Assembly: GCF_900156345.1 (NCBI RefSeq)
Contig: NZ_FTPP01000004.1
Coordinates: 186,001 to 250,000, forward strand
DNA length: 64,000 nucleotides
Source: Pontibacter indicus
GTDB lineage: Bacteria > Bacteroidota > Bacteroidia > Cytophagales > Hymenobacteraceae
Direction of reading: 5' to 3'
This document shows positions 1-9,978 of the stretch, piece by piece. The position numbers were made by a program, and so were the translations under genes. Under the pieces are notes generated by a model. That model was not told the origin of the DNA, made no database searches, and worked only from the letters and a program-made list of their open reading frames with translations. How positions within the stretch are numbered: position 1 is the stretch's first letter; every line of letters begins with the position of its first letter.

Positions 1-1437
1 CAGATTCTGCACTCCAACGATCTCGTGAACTGGAAGATTATTGGCTACGCGCTGGACCGCAACCAGCCTTATGACCATTTCTCCAAGCCACAGCACGGCA
101 ACGGGGTATGGGCGCCTGCCATACGCCACCAGAACGGTGAGTTCTACATTTATTGGGGCGATCCGGATTTCGGCATCTACATGGTGAAGACCAAAAATCC
201 GGCAGGTCCTTGGGAGAAGCCGGTACTGGTGAAGGAAGGCAAAGGCCTGATCGACGCTTGTCCGTTTTGGGATGAAGACGGCAAGGCCTATCTGGTGCAT
301 GGCTGGGCCGGAAGCCGGGCAGGTATAAAGAGCATCCTGACCCTCAACAAAATGAGCCCGGATGGCACCAGTGTACTGGACGAAGGCATGATGATATTTG
401 ATGGGCACGACGCGCACCCGACCGTGGAAGGACCGAAGTTCTACAAGCGTAACGGCTATTACTACATTTTTGCACCGGCAGGAGGTGTGGCCACGGGCTG
501 GCAATTGGTGCTGCGTTCTAAAAATGTATATGGCCCTTACGAAGAGAAGATCGTGATGGACCAGGGTAATACACCGATCAACGGTCCGCACCAGGGCGCC
601 TGGGTAGAGACCACCACCGGCGAGGACTGGTTTATCCATTTTCAGGACATAGAAGCTTATGGCCGGGTGGTGCACCTCAACCCAGTGAAGTGGGTGAACG
701 ACTGGCCGGTGATTGGGGAGGACAAAGACGGCGATGGCAAAGGCGAACCCGTGCTGACTTACCAGAAACCAAACGTCGGCAAGGTATACCCGGTAGCTAC
801 TCCACCAGAGTCAGACGAGTTTGACGGCCATACCCTGGGGCTGCAGTGGCAGTGGCATGCCAACCCGAAAGCCACCTGGGCCTTCCCGACAGGTACCAAA
901 GGACAGCTGCGCCTGTTTACGGAGCAGTTGCCGGAAGATTTCAAAAACTACTGGGATGTGCCGAACCTCCTGCTGCAGAAGTTTCCGGCCGAGACCTTTA
1001 CAACCACCACCAAGCTCAAATTCACACCCAACCCAAAACTGCAGGACGAACGCAGCGGCCTGATCGTGATGGGCGAGAACTATGCTTACGTTTCATTGGT
1101 GAGCAAACCCGATGGGCTATACCTGACTTACAATACCGCTACCAAAGCAGACAAAGGTACACCTGAAAATGAAGAGGTGCTGGGCAAGCTAAATGGTAAC
1201 GAGGTGCATTTCCGGGTGAGTGTGGACAAAGACGCGAAGTGCCAGTTCAGTTACAGCGAAGACGGTACGACTTTTAAAAATGTGGGAGCTCCTTTCACGG
1301 CGGTGCCCGGTCGCTGGATTGGCGCCAAGGTGGGCCTGTTTGCAACACGTCCCGGCAAAACGAACGACTCCGGTTTCGCTGATGTCGACTGGTTCCGCAT
1401 CACCCCAAACCCAACTAAAATTTCTGTAAGAGACTAA
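1..1437 (+). CDS. GH43-like glycoside hydrolase, 5' end outside window
   Basis: The reading frame is open from base 1 and the first codons (QILHSNDLVNW) already fit the GH43 five-bladed propeller, so the gene begins upstream; the GTG at 25 is internal. The general-base Asp blade is missing. Visible GH43 landmarks are the DACPFWDEDGKAYLVHG blade and HPTVEGPKFYKRNGYYY, which carries the presumed general acid Glu. After about residue 270 a second beta-sandwich domain follows (SDEFDG...LGLQWQWHANP), the usual C-terminal accessory domain of long GH43 enzymes. Likely role is removal of arabinosyl, xylosyl or galactosyl side chains, probably from pectin given the GH28 gene 10 bp downstream. Exact subfamily and substrate cannot be read from this fragment. 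Confidence 0.85.
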   Translation, partial: QILHSNDLVNWKIIGYALDRNQPYDHFSKPQHGNGVWAPAIRHQNGEFYIYWGDPDFGIYMVKTKNPAGPWEKPVLVKEGKGLIDACPFWDEDGKAYLVHGWAGSRAGIKSILTLNKMSPDGTSVLDEGMMIFDGHDAHPTVEGPKFYKRNGYYYIFAPAGGVATGWQLVLRSKNVYGPYEEKIVMDQGNTPINGPHQGAWVETTTGEDWFIHFQDIEAYGRVVHLNPVKWVNDWPVIGEDKDGDGKGEPVLTYQKPNVGKVYPVATPPESDEFDGHTLGLQWQWHANPKATWAFPTGTKGQLRLFTEQLPEDFKNYWDVPNLLLQKFPAETFTTTTKLKFTPNPKLQDERSGLIVMGENYAYVSLVSKPDGLYLTYNTATKADKGTPENEEVLGKLNGNEVHFRVSVDKDAKCQFSYSEDGTTFKNVGAPFTAVPGRWIGAKVGLFATRPGKTNDSGFADVDWFRITPNPTKISVRD

Positions 1438-1447
1438 AGCTGAAGAT

Positions 1448-3202
1448 ATGATTACGAAGAAGTTCTTTAAAAACCGCATGTTCCTTTTGGCAGGTATAGC
1501 CGGTGCGCTGCAGTTCGGTTGTCAGCAACAACCAGCCGCCACAACTACAGCCAATACCAGTGCACCTGTCGCAGCAGTAAACAGCACTGCCAATACCGAT
1601 TGGGTATACGAAGGCATTGAGTTCAATATGCCGCGTGTGCAGGAGCCAACATTTGGCAACTACAGCGTCAGCATTACAGATTTCGGGGCCGTAAGCGACG
1701 GCCTGACAAAAAACACGGCAGCCTTTGAGAAAGCCATAGCCGATGTAGTAGCCAAAGGAGGAGGCAAAGTGATCGTGCCGCGTGGTATGTGGCTGACAGG
1801 GCCCATTGTGCTCAAAAGCAACATCAACCTGCACGTAGAGGAAGGTGCCCTGGTGCTGTTCAGCAAGGATTTTGACGACTATCCGCTTGTGAAAACCAGC
1901 TTCGAAGGCCTGAACACCTTCCGTTGCCAGTCGCCGATTTCAGGTCGTGACCTGGAGAACGTAGCCATTACCGGCAAAGGTGTGATCGATGGAAACGGCG
2001 ATGCCTGGAGACCGGTGAAGAAAGATAAAATGACTGAAGGGCAGTGGAAAAAACTGGTAAATTCAGGAGGCGTGCTGCGTGATGACGGCAAGGTCTGGTA
2101 TCCGACGGAAAGTTCTAAGCGCGGAGCGGTGACCGGTAACTTCAACGTGCCGCTTGACCTGACGGAGAAACATCAGTTTGAGCCGATAAAGGACTTCATG
2201 CGACCTGTCATGGTTAGCCTGGTAAACTGCAAGAAGGTCCTGCTTGACGGGCCTACCTTCCAGAACTCCCCGGCCTGGAACATTCATCCGCTTATGTGCG
2301 AGGACGTGACGATCCGTAACCTGACCGTGCGCAACCCTTGGTATTCGCAGAACGGCGACGGTCTGGACCTGGAGTCATGCAAGAACTCTGTCATTTACAA
2401 CAACACGTTCGACGTGGGCGATGATGCCATATGCATCAAGTCCGGCAAAGACAAAGACGGACGTGAGCGCGGTATACCTACCGAAAACGTGATCGTGAAG
2501 AACAACGTGGTATACCACGGACATGGTGGTTTTGTAGTGGGTAGCGAGATGTCGAGCGGGGTGAAAAATGTGCATGTTTCCAACTGTACCTTCATCGGCA
2601 CCGACATTGGTCTGCGCTTCAAGAGTACACGCGGTCGTGGTGGGGTGGTCGAGAACATCTACATCTCCAACATCGACATGATCAACATCCCGACCCAGGC
2701 CATCAGCTTTAACCTGTTCTACGGTGGCAATTCTCCTGTGCTGGAAGCTACCCAGAAGGCAGAAACAGAAAAGCGTGACGAGCGCCTGATGCCGGTAACA
2801 GAAGAGACCCCGTCTTTCCGCAACATCTACATGAAGAACATCCGGGTGGCAGGCGCTGACGAGGCGCTGGCCCTGCAAGGCTTGCCAGAGATGAACCTGC
2901 AGAATGTGAACATCGAAAATGCCGTGCTGAAGGCGAAGAAAGGTATAACTGCTGTAGACTCCGACGGCATTGTGCTTAAAAACGTGAGGGTGGAAACGGA
3001 GCAAGGTCCTGCCTTAACCATCTACAATAGCAAGAACATCGATATCACGGGCTTTAGCTTCAACGAGAGCAAGGAGCCAGCCGTGCGCGTGCTGGGACCG
3101 AAAACCGAGAAGGTGCGCCTGGAGAAAAAAGACTTTAAAGACGCTGCCAAGCAGGTATCCAAAGGAAAAGACCTGACTGGTACGGCACTCAACATCGAGT
3201 AG
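1448..3202 (+). CDS. GH28 polygalacturonase-like lipoprotein
   Basis: 584 aa. The N-terminus has a hydrophobic stretch ending in LQFGC (Cys about residue 25), a plausible lipobox, so it is probably anchored in the periplasm or outer membrane. The body is a right-handed beta-helix with GH28 signatures in order: NGDGLDLE (about residue 302), GDDAICIKSG (about 325), GHGGFVVGSE (about 357) and LRFKS (about 390), supplying the catalytic aspartates and the RxK substrate-binding pair. GH28 enzymes cleave galacturonic acid linkages in homogalacturonan or rhamnogalacturonan. It starts 10 bp after the GH43 gene, is followed by a strong terminator, and precedes a CE12 esterase. It is longer than simple polygalacturonases because of an insertion near residues 200-240. 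Endo versus exo action is not decidable here. Confidence 0.93.
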   Translation: MITKKFFKNRMFLLAGIAGALQFGCQQQPAATTTANTSAPVAAVNSTANTDWVYEGIEFNMPRVQEPTFGNYSVSITDFGAVSDGLTKNTAAFEKAIADVVAKGGGKVIVPRGMWLTGPIVLKSNINLHVEEGALVLFSKDFDDYPLVKTSFEGLNTFRCQSPISGRDLENVAITGKGVIDGNGDAWRPVKKDKMTEGQWKKLVNSGGVLRDDGKVWYPTESSKRGAVTGNFNVPLDLTEKHQFEPIKDFMRPVMVSLVNCKKVLLDGPTFQNSPAWNIHPLMCEDVTIRNLTVRNPWYSQNGDGLDLESCKNSVIYNNTFDVGDDAICIKSGKDKDGRERGIPTENVIVKNNVVYHGHGGFVVGSEMSSGVKNVHVSNCTFIGTDIGLRFKSTRGRGGVVENIYISNIDMINIPTQAISFNLFYGGNSPVLEATQKAETEKRDERLMPVTEETPSFRNIYMKNIRVAGADEALALQGLPEMNLQNVNIENAVLKAKKGITAVDSDGIVLKNVRVETEQGPALTIYNSKNIDITGFSFNESKEPAVRVLGPKTEKVRLEKKDFKDAAKQVSKGKDLTGTALNIE

Positions 3203-3225
3203 TAAGAACTTTCATTTGAAACACT

Positions 3226-3257
3226 AAGCATGGTCACCCTAGGGCCATGCTTTTTTA
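3226..3257 (+). terminator. Rho-independent terminator after GH28
   Basis: Arms AAGCATGG and CCATGCTT (3226-3233 and 3245-3252) enclose an 11-base loop that itself contains CCCTAGGG; a run of six T follows. It ends the GH43-GH28 transcript. Confidence 0.8.
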
Positions 3258-3297
3258 TCTTCTCTCACCAATAGCCTTTACCTAATAGAACAATATT

Positions 3298-4116
3298 ATG
3301 CAGAAGCTAGCTTTCGGAATTGCCGCACTAGCATTGAGCCTCGTGCTAGTGGCATTTGTACCTTTCAAAAAGAAACCTGTCACTGTATACCTGATCGGTG
3401 ACTCCACCGTGGCCGACTATACCGGCGACTATGACGAGAAGGACTACATGACCACCCGTTATCCAATTGCCGGCTGGGGACAAATGTTCCAGCCCTTTAT
3501 GCGTCCGGATAGCCTGAGCAAGCTCCGGCACCTGATTAAAGCTGATAGCGTGATAGTGGCTGACAAAGCCAGGGGCGGGCGTAGCACCCGCACCTTTTTT
3601 GAGGAAGGGCGCTGGGCAGAGGTCTACCGTTCGCTGCAGAAAAACGACCTGGTGCTGATGCAGTTTGGCCATAACGACGCCGCTGAAAACAAACCGGAAC
3701 GCTATACCAATGTGACTGCCTACAAAGAGTACCTCCGCCTGTTCGTGCACCAAACCCGCGAGAAGGGCGCTATACCTATTCTGCTGACACCCGTGAACCG
3801 CAACTACCCCTGGGAGGACGGCAAGTTGAGTAACGTGCACGGCGATTATCCACAAGCTGTAAAAGATGTGGCTAGGGAGCTGAACGTGCAGCTGGTCGAC
3901 CTGACCCAGCTTTCCATTGAGGCCTTCACGGCCAGAGGTCAAGACTACGTAACGGATAACTATTTCATGAACCTGCCTGCCGGCAAGTATACCGCTTACC
4001 CGGAAGGGCTGAAGGATAACACGCACTTTCAGCCGGAAGGGGCGACTGCAGTTGCGCAGTTGGTTTTCAGAGGTATGCAGAATTTGGGAGAGGCAAAAGC
4101 GGCAGCTAAGAAATAA
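3298..4116 (+). CDS. Rhamnogalacturonan acetylesterase (CE12, SGNH hydrolase)
   Basis: 272 aa with a short N-terminal membrane-spanning or signal segment. SGNH blocks are clear: block I LIGDSTVAD with nucleophile Ser about residue 36, ARGGRSTRTF (block II Gly), QFGHND (block III Asn) and DNTHF with Asp240/His243 completing the triad. The GRSTRTFFEEG signature is typical of CE12 enzymes such as B. subtilis RhgT/YesT, which remove acetyl groups from the galacturonic acid residues of rhamnogalacturonan I. It sits behind a GH28 gene, and the same GH28-CE12 order recurs at 8437-10719. Family is sure; exact ester preference is inferred. Confidence 0.92.
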   Translation: MQKLAFGIAALALSLVLVAFVPFKKKPVTVYLIGDSTVADYTGDYDEKDYMTTRYPIAGWGQMFQPFMRPDSLSKLRHLIKADSVIVADKARGGRSTRTFFEEGRWAEVYRSLQKNDLVLMQFGHNDAAENKPERYTNVTAYKEYLRLFVHQTREKGAIPILLTPVNRNYPWEDGKLSNVHGDYPQAVKDVARELNVQLVDLTQLSIEAFTARGQDYVTDNYFMNLPAGKYTAYPEGLKDNTHFQPEGATAVAQLVFRGMQNLGEAKAAAKK

Positions 4117-4196
4117 CATAGTTGAGCTACAGCTAAGAAATCAATTACCTGTGCTATACAGTATGGGATCGTTCACCTATCACCCGACTGGATAAT

Positions 4197-6680
4197 ATGA
4201 ACATCAGACAACCCTTTCTATGGTTTTTTCTCTCTCTTTGGTTTAGTGTAAGCAGCGCTTCAGCCCAGAATACAGCCAGCATATACTACAAGCTCTGGTA
4301 CAAACAGCCTGCCGCCAACTGGAACGAAGCACTGCCACTGGGGAACGGTCGTCTGGGTGCCATGGTGTTCGGCCAGCCGGCACGGGAGCAGTTGCAGCTA
4401 AACGAGGAAACGGTTTGGGCCGGGGAACCGGGTAACAATGTGTTGCCTGCCCTGAACAGCGCCCTGCTCGAAATCAGAGCGCTTATTATCGCAGGGAAGC
4501 ACAAAGAAGCGCAGGACCTGGCCATGGAGAAACTTCCCCGCCAACCTACCGCCGATAACAATTATGGCATGCCCTACCAGCCGGTTGGCAACCTGTTTAT
4601 TTCCTTCCCGGGCCACGAGCAGGCCACAGACTATTACCGCGACCTGGACATTCAGCAGGCCATTGCAACGGTATCTTATAAAGTAAACGGCGTTACGTAC
4701 AGACGCGAAATGTTCTCGTCCTTTACCGATGACGTGGTGATCGTGCGCCTGACAGCCGACAAGCCCAGGAGCCTGAACTTTACCCTTTCGGCTGATAGTC
4801 CCCACAAAAATTACACGGTCAGAACACAGGGCAATCAGCTGATATTGAGCGGTGTTTCCGGTGACGTGGACAACAAGAAGGGCAAGGTGAAATTCCAGAC
4901 GCTGGTGCAGCCTGAAACAGAGGGAGGCAAGATCACCAGCACCCCGGAAGGTATACAGGTAAGCGGAGCCAATGCCGCCACACTTTATATCTCCATCGGC
5001 ACAAACTTCAAAAGCTACAGCGACCTGAGTGGCGACGGCGAGGCAAAAGCTGCCAGTTTACTGGCTGGTGCGCTTAAAAAGAAGTATAAGAAAGCAAAAG
5101 CGGAGCATACAGCTTTCTACAGAAACTACTACGACCGGGCTTCCCTTGACTTGGGCACAACAGCGGATCTGCAGAAACCGACCGATGAACGGCTAGCTGC
5201 CTTTGCCCGTTCGAACGATCCGCATCTGGCGGCACTGTATTTTCAGTTCGGCCGGTATTTGCTTATCTCCAGTTCTCAGCCGGGTACACAGCCTGCCAAC
5301 CTGCAGGGCATCTGGAACGACAAAATCGCACCGCCCTGGGACAGCAAGTATACCGTCAACATCAACACCGAAATGAATTACTGGCCCGCGGAAGTAACCA
5401 ACCTCTCGGAAATGCACAGCCCCTTGTTCAGCATGCTGAAAGACCTGTCGGAATCGGGTAGGGAGAGCGCTTCTAAAATGTATGGCGCCCGGGGCTGGAT
5501 GATGCACCACAACACGGACATCTGGCGGATAACCGGCCCGATAGACGGTGCCTTTTATGGCATGTGGCCAATGGGAGGCGCCTGGCTGACGCAGCATTTG
5601 TGGCAGCATTACCTCTATACCGGCGATCAGGCTTTCTTGAAAGAGGTATACCCTGTGCTGAAAGGATCGGCTATGTTTTATGCGGATGTGCTGCAGGAGG
5701 AGCCCACAAACAAATGGCTGGTGGTGAGCCCGTCTATGTCGCCGGAGAACAAACACCAGAGCGGTGTCTCCATTGCCGCCGGCACCACCATGGACAACCA
5801 GCTTATCTTTGATCTTTTCAGCAATGTGATCAGGACGTCTGAAGTGCTGAATTTGGACAAAGCCTTTGCCGACTCGCTACGCATTATGCGCGACCAGCTG
5901 CCGCCGATGCAGATCGGGCAGCACAACCAGTTGCAGGAGTGGCTGCAGGACATGGACAGAAAGGATGACAAACACCGTCACGTTTCCCATCTTTACGGCT
6001 TATTCCCGAGCAACCAGGTTTCGCCTTACCGCCATCCCCAACTGTTCGAGGCCGCCAAAAACTCACTCGTTTACCGTGGCGACAAATCCACGGGCTGGTC
6101 GATGGGCTGGAAAGTGAACCTGTGGGCCAGGCTGCTCGATGGCAACCGCGCCTACAAACTGATACAGGACCAACTGACACCTGCCGGAACGGAAGGCAAA
6201 GGCGAGAGCGGCGGCACCTATCCAAACCTGTTCGACGCGCACCCACCTTTCCAGATCGATGGTAATTTTGGCTGCACGGCAGGTATAGCCGAGATGTTGC
6301 TACAGAGCCACGACGGGGCGCTGCATGTGCTTCCGGCGCTGCCCGATGTGTGGCAAAGCGGTGAGGTAAAAGGACTGGTAGCGAGAGGCGGCTTTGTGAT
6401 AGACATGGCCTGGGAGGCAGGAAAGGTCAAAACCCTGAAAATCCACTCCAAACTGGGCGGTAATTGCCGCATCAGAACAAGCGACCTTTTGCAACTTGCC
6501 GGCAAGGGTAACCTGAAAGAAGCGACTGGTGAGAACACGAACTTCTTTTACCAGCAAGCGGCCATCAAAGAGCCATTGGTATCAGACAAAGCACAAGTGC
6601 AGACGACAGGTATAGCCGATGTGCTGGAGATGGACCTGGAAACTGAAAAAGGAAAAACTTATTTGTTGAAGTTAAACTAA
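4197..6680 (+). CDS. GH95 alpha-L-fucosidase / alpha-L-galactosidase
   Basis: 827 aa with a Sec signal peptide ending ASAQ. The N-terminal domain begins with the GH95 hallmark ([24 protein letters not shown]). The (alpha/alpha)6 catalytic domain shows [15 protein letters not shown] followed by [10 protein letters not shown] (about residues 387-395), SPSMSPEN with the presumed acid Glu near residue 516, and [20 protein letters not shown] with the Asp near 688. GH95 enzymes remove terminal L-fucose or L-galactose by inversion; in pectin these occur on rhamnogalacturonan side chains and xyloglucan. Length is normal for the family. It lies between two GH28-CE12 pairs, which supports a pectin side-chain substrate rather than host glycans, but specificity is inferred. 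Confidence 0.93.
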   Translation: MNIRQPFLWFFLSLWFSVSSASAQNTASIYYKLWYKQPAANWNEALPLGNGRLGAMVFGQPAREQLQLNEETVWAGEPGNNVLPALNSALLEIRALIIAGKHKEAQDLAMEKLPRQPTADNNYGMPYQPVGNLFISFPGHEQATDYYRDLDIQQAIATVSYKVNGVTYRREMFSSFTDDVVIVRLTADKPRSLNFTLSADSPHKNYTVRTQGNQLILSGVSGDVDNKKGKVKFQTLVQPETEGGKITSTPEGIQVSGANAATLYISIGTNFKSYSDLSGDGEAKAASLLAGALKKKYKKAKAEHTAFYRNYYDRASLDLGTTADLQKPTDERLAAFARSNDPHLAALYFQFGRYLLISSSQPGTQPANLQGIWNDKIAPPWDSKYTVNINTEMNYWPAEVTNLSEMHSPLFSMLKDLSESGRESASKMYGARGWMMHHNTDIWRITGPIDGAFYGMWPMGGAWLTQHLWQHYLYTGDQAFLKEVYPVLKGSAMFYADVLQEEPTNKWLVVSPSMSPENKHQSGVSIAAGTTMDNQLIFDLFSNVIRTSEVLNLDKAFADSLRIMRDQLPPMQIGQHNQLQEWLQDMDRKDDKHRHVSHLYGLFPSNQVSPYRHPQLFEAAKNSLVYRGDKSTGWSMGWKVNLWARLLDGNRAYKLIQDQLTPAGTEGKGESGGTYPNLFDAHPPFQIDGNFGCTAGIAEMLLQSHDGALHVLPALPDVWQSGEVKGLVARGGFVIDMAWEAGKVKTLKIHSKLGGNCRIRTSDLLQLAGKGNLKEATGENTNFFYQQAAIKEPLVSDKAQVQTTGIADVLEMDLETEKGKTYLLKLN

Positions 6681-6728
6681 GGTATAGCCCCAACTTTGGG
6701 AACAGGTATACCTGCTTAAGTATAAATT

Positions 6729-7961
6729 GTGAAGGTGATCAAACAGGGGTGGAGCAAGAGGAGCCAACTAGCAACGACGGTATACTTATGGGTATGGCTG
6801 ATGCTGGTTGCTGCCACTGCCGATGCACAGAAGTCGGATGTGGGGAATTTTTATCCGCTGCTCCAATCGCACGCCGCTGAACGGAACAGTAGCCTTTCGT
6901 TCCTGAACAGCAAACATCGCAATACAGAAAAGTGGCGGCGGGAGGCAAAGGGAAAGCTGCAGGAACTGCTGGCTTATAATCCGGCGCCTGTGCCACTGGA
7001 GAGTCAGGTCGTCAGCACCACCAAACGCGACGGCTATACCCAACACCTGGTGCGCTACAACGTGAGTGCGCATCAGCAAACAGAGGCCTACCTGCTTATA
7101 CCGGACAATCTGAGCAAGCCAGCTCCTGCTGTGATCGCCCTGCACGACCACGGCGGTTTTTACTTTTTTGGCAAAGAAAAACATAACCTGACGGATGATC
7201 AGCCGGAGGTGCTCAGGACATATATCCAGAACCTGTACGAAGGCAGAACCTATGCCGACGAGCTGGCCAAAAAGGGGTTTATCGTGCTCTCACCGGATGC
7301 TCCCTACTTCGGTTCTCAAAGGCTGGATCCGGAACAGGTAAACGATGACCTGACCAAAAACTACCGCAAGCAGCTGACCGGTGACAGCGATACCGATATC
7401 GTGGCCTTTAATAAGTTTGCCAACGGACACGAGGCGGCTATTAACAAAACGGTGCTGGCGGCGGGCACTACCTGGCTGGGCATGATCGTGCAAAGCGACC
7501 GTGTAGCGATTGACTATTTGCTGTCGCGGCCGGAGGTGGACCCGGAGCGGATCGGCTGCATCGGCCTGTCACTGGGCGGGCTGCGCAGTACGTACCTCTT
7601 CGGGATGGATTCCCGGATCAAGACAGGTATAGTGGCCGCTTTCTCCACCACTTTTGAGCACATGCTGCGCAACCACACCCGCCATACCTGGATGATGTAC
7701 GTGCCCCGACAAAACTTATACCTGGATATCCCGGACGTAGCCTCGCTGAACGCACCCCGGCCTTTGCTGGTGCTTAACTGCAAGCAGGACAAACTCTTCA
7801 ATCCGGCAGGTATGGAAGCTGCGGAGCATAAACTTGCGGCCATCTATGATAAGATGAAAGCAAGAGATAAATTCAGGTGCAACTACTACGACGTGCCCCA
7901 CTCCATGACCATCGCCATGCAGGAAGATGCCTTTGCCTGGCTGGATAAGTGGCTGAAATAA
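6729..7961 (+). CDS. Secreted alpha/beta hydrolase (Abhydrolase_7-like esterase)
   Basis: 410 aa from a GTG start; the start is supported by a following signal peptide (LWVWLMLVAATADAQ). The fold is an alpha/beta hydrolase of the acetyl-xylan-esterase/dienelactone-hydrolase type: oxyanion region ALHDHGGFYFFG, nucleophile elbow GLSLGG (Ser about 281), Asp in NCKQDKLF (about 354) and His in VPHSMT (about 392). Such proteins are frequent in Bacteroidota pectin loci, where they probably remove acetyl or other ester groups from oligosaccharides. It begins 48 bp after GH95 and is followed after 19 bp by the VOC gene, suggesting one transcript. The true ester substrate is unknown. Confidence 0.8.
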   Translation: MKVIKQGWSKRSQLATTVYLWVWLMLVAATADAQKSDVGNFYPLLQSHAAERNSSLSFLNSKHRNTEKWRREAKGKLQELLAYNPAPVPLESQVVSTTKRDGYTQHLVRYNVSAHQQTEAYLLIPDNLSKPAPAVIALHDHGGFYFFGKEKHNLTDDQPEVLRTYIQNLYEGRTYADELAKKGFIVLSPDAPYFGSQRLDPEQVNDDLTKNYRKQLTGDSDTDIVAFNKFANGHEAAINKTVLAAGTTWLGMIVQSDRVAIDYLLSRPEVDPERIGCIGLSLGGLRSTYLFGMDSRIKTGIVAAFSTTFEHMLRNHTRHTWMMYVPRQNLYLDIPDVASLNAPRPLLVLNCKQDKLFNPAGMEAAEHKLAAIYDKMKARDKFRCNYYDVPHSMTIAMQEDAFAWLDKWLK

Positions 7962-7980
7962 ATGAACAGAGATTACCCAT

Positions 7981-8385
7981 ATGAAATTAGAACACTTTGC
8001 CCTGAATGTAGAAGACCCGGTAGCCATGGCGGCATGGTATGTGGAGCATTTGGGCATGACAATAGTGCGGCAGATGGAGCAGGCGCCCTTTATGACTTTT
8101 CTGGCCGATGACAGTGGCCGCATTATGGTGGAGATATACCTGAACCCGGCAGATAAAGTACCGCCCTACCGGGAAATGAACCCCCTGTTGGTGCACCTGG
8201 CCTTTGTGTCACAAAACCCGACTGCGGACAAAGACCGTCTGGTGAAAGCTGGTGCCACGCTGGTAACAGAGCAGCACCTGGAAGATGGCTCCCATCTAGT
8301 GATGCTGCGCGACCCCTGGGGCCTGGCGGTGCAACTCTGCAAAAGAGGCACGAGCATGCTGACCGAGAAAGAGCAGGACAGCTAG
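7981..8385 (+). CDS. VOC (glyoxalase/bleomycin-resistance) family protein
   Basis: 134 aa, one vicinal-oxygen-chelate module: beta-alpha-beta-beta-beta opening LEHFALNVEDPVAMAAWY, metal-ligand positions His5, Glu in MVEIY, His in LLVHLAF; the final ligand position reads VQL, a Gln where glyoxalases have Glu. No signal peptide, so cytoplasmic. It follows the esterase by 19 bp and precedes a GH28 gene, so it probably belongs to the pectin operon, perhaps acting on an unstable sugar-derived aldehyde or keto compound. No substrate can be named. Confidence 0.7.
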   Translation: MKLEHFALNVEDPVAMAAWYVEHLGMTIVRQMEQAPFMTFLADDSGRIMVEIYLNPADKVPPYREMNPLLVHLAFVSQNPTADKDRLVKAGATLVTEQHLEDGSHLVMLRDPWGLAVQLCKRGTSMLTEKEQDS

Positions 8386-8436
8386 TAAAGAACAGCCCTC
8401 TGGCTACATCTGAACATTCATCGCAAATTACTGATT

Positions 8437-9861
8437 ATGGGAAAGTATCATTTATTGGCTTTTTTAACCTGCTGTTTGCAGCTTCTAGGTTCATGCTACC
8501 AGCCTCTTCAGGAGAATCGGGAGCAGGCAAGCACGCAGACCGATGCCTGGGATAAAGTAGAGGACATTCTGCGCCAAATATCTCCACCGTCTTTTCCGGA
8601 CAGAGATTTCCTGGTTACTGCGTATGGGGCCGTTGGGGATGGGACCGTTGATTGTACCGAGGCATTCCGGAAGGCAGTCATGGCCTGTGTCGAGGCCGGA
8701 GGCGGAAGGGTTGTGGTACCAGAGGGCAGGTTCCTGACAGGGCCTATCCATTTAAAGAGCAACGTAAACCTGCATGTGGTAAAAGGGGCCACTATACTTT
8801 TCTCAACTGACCCCGCTGATTACCTACCTCTGGTGCATACCCGCTGGGAAGGCGTGGAGTTGATGGGCTATTCGCCTCTGATTTACGCCTTCGAACAAAA
8901 GAATATTGCCATAACCGGAGAGGGTATCCTGGACGGACAGGCCAACGAAACCAACTGGTGGCCCTGGAAAGGACAGAAAAAACATGGCTGGATAGAAGGT
9001 ACGCCAAATCAGACGGAGCCGCGAGCTGCGCTGTTTCAGATGGCAGAGGACGGTGTGCCGGTAAGTGAGCGGAAGTTTGGGGAAGGCTCATATCTGCGGC
9101 CGCAATTTGTACAGCCTTACCGTTGCGAAAATGTGCTGATTGAGGGTGTGACGATCATCAATTCACCGATGTGGATTCTGAACCCTGTGCTTTGCACCAA
9201 CGTGACCATTCAGGGAGTGACTGTCGAAAGTCAAGGCCCGAATTCGGATGGCTGCGACCCGGAGTCGAGCCGGAACGTGCTGATAAAGGACTGCCACTTC
9301 AATACCGGGGACGACTGCATCGCTATCAAGTCGGGCAGAAACGCCGATGGCCGACGCATCAATGTGCCCAGTGAGAACATCGTTATACAGAACTGCACGA
9401 TGGAAAATGGGCATGGGGGAGTCGTGATCGGAAGCGAGATATCGGGAGGCGTGCGCAACGTGTTCGCGGAGAACTGCAGGATGAACAGCCCGCTCCTGGA
9501 CAGGGCGCTGCGCATCAAGACGAGCTCCATGCGGGGCGGTGTTGTGGAGAACGTATACCTGCGCAACATCGAGGTGGGGCAGGTGGCACAGCAAGTGATT
9601 CGCGTGAACATGTTTTACGAAGACTCCGGCTCGTTTATGCCGACTGTACGAAACGTTGAGGTGCTCAACATGAAGGTACGCAACGGAGGCAAGGTAGGCG
9701 TGCTGCTGGAAGGGTATGAACAATCGCCGGTAGAGAACTTGCGCCTGGTGGATGTGGAGATAAATGGGGTGGAGGAACCTTACAAATTTTCTAATGTGAA
9801 GAACATCCAACTTGAAAACGTCACCATCAATGGGGAAAAAGTAGTCTTGCCTGCAAATTGA
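8437..9861 (+). CDS. GH28 polygalacturonase-like lipoprotein (second copy)
   Basis: 474 aa, lipoprotein signal ending LLGSC. GH28 motifs: NSDGCDPE (about residue 269), GDDCIAIKSG (about 291), GHGGVVIGSE (about 326) and LRIKTS (about 359). The NSDGCDPESS form with Cys is typical of rhamnogalacturonase/exo-polygalacturonase-type GH28 proteins, differing from the NGDGLDLES form of the first copy, so the two probably attack different linkages. Residues before the catalytic core read TAYGAVGDGTVDCTEAFRKAV, the standard pectate-lyase-like superhelix entry. It is followed by a CE12 esterase as in the first pair. Confidence 0.92.
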   Translation: MGKYHLLAFLTCCLQLLGSCYQPLQENREQASTQTDAWDKVEDILRQISPPSFPDRDFLVTAYGAVGDGTVDCTEAFRKAVMACVEAGGGRVVVPEGRFLTGPIHLKSNVNLHVVKGATILFSTDPADYLPLVHTRWEGVELMGYSPLIYAFEQKNIAITGEGILDGQANETNWWPWKGQKKHGWIEGTPNQTEPRAALFQMAEDGVPVSERKFGEGSYLRPQFVQPYRCENVLIEGVTIINSPMWILNPVLCTNVTIQGVTVESQGPNSDGCDPESSRNVLIKDCHFNTGDDCIAIKSGRNADGRRINVPSENIVIQNCTMENGHGGVVIGSEISGGVRNVFAENCRMNSPLLDRALRIKTSSMRGGVVENVYLRNIEVGQVAQQVIRVNMFYEDSGSFMPTVRNVEVLNMKVRNGGKVGVLLEGYEQSPVENLRLVDVEINGVEEPYKFSNVKNIQLENVTINGEKVVLPAN

Positions 9862-9978
9862 AACTGAGATACTGAGGTAAACAGAGGAGAAGCTTTAATT
9901 AAATGCTCCAGTTTATACCTTATACCTGTGTAACATAGGTAAGTAGCTATACATAATGAACAATCACAAAGAACTAGT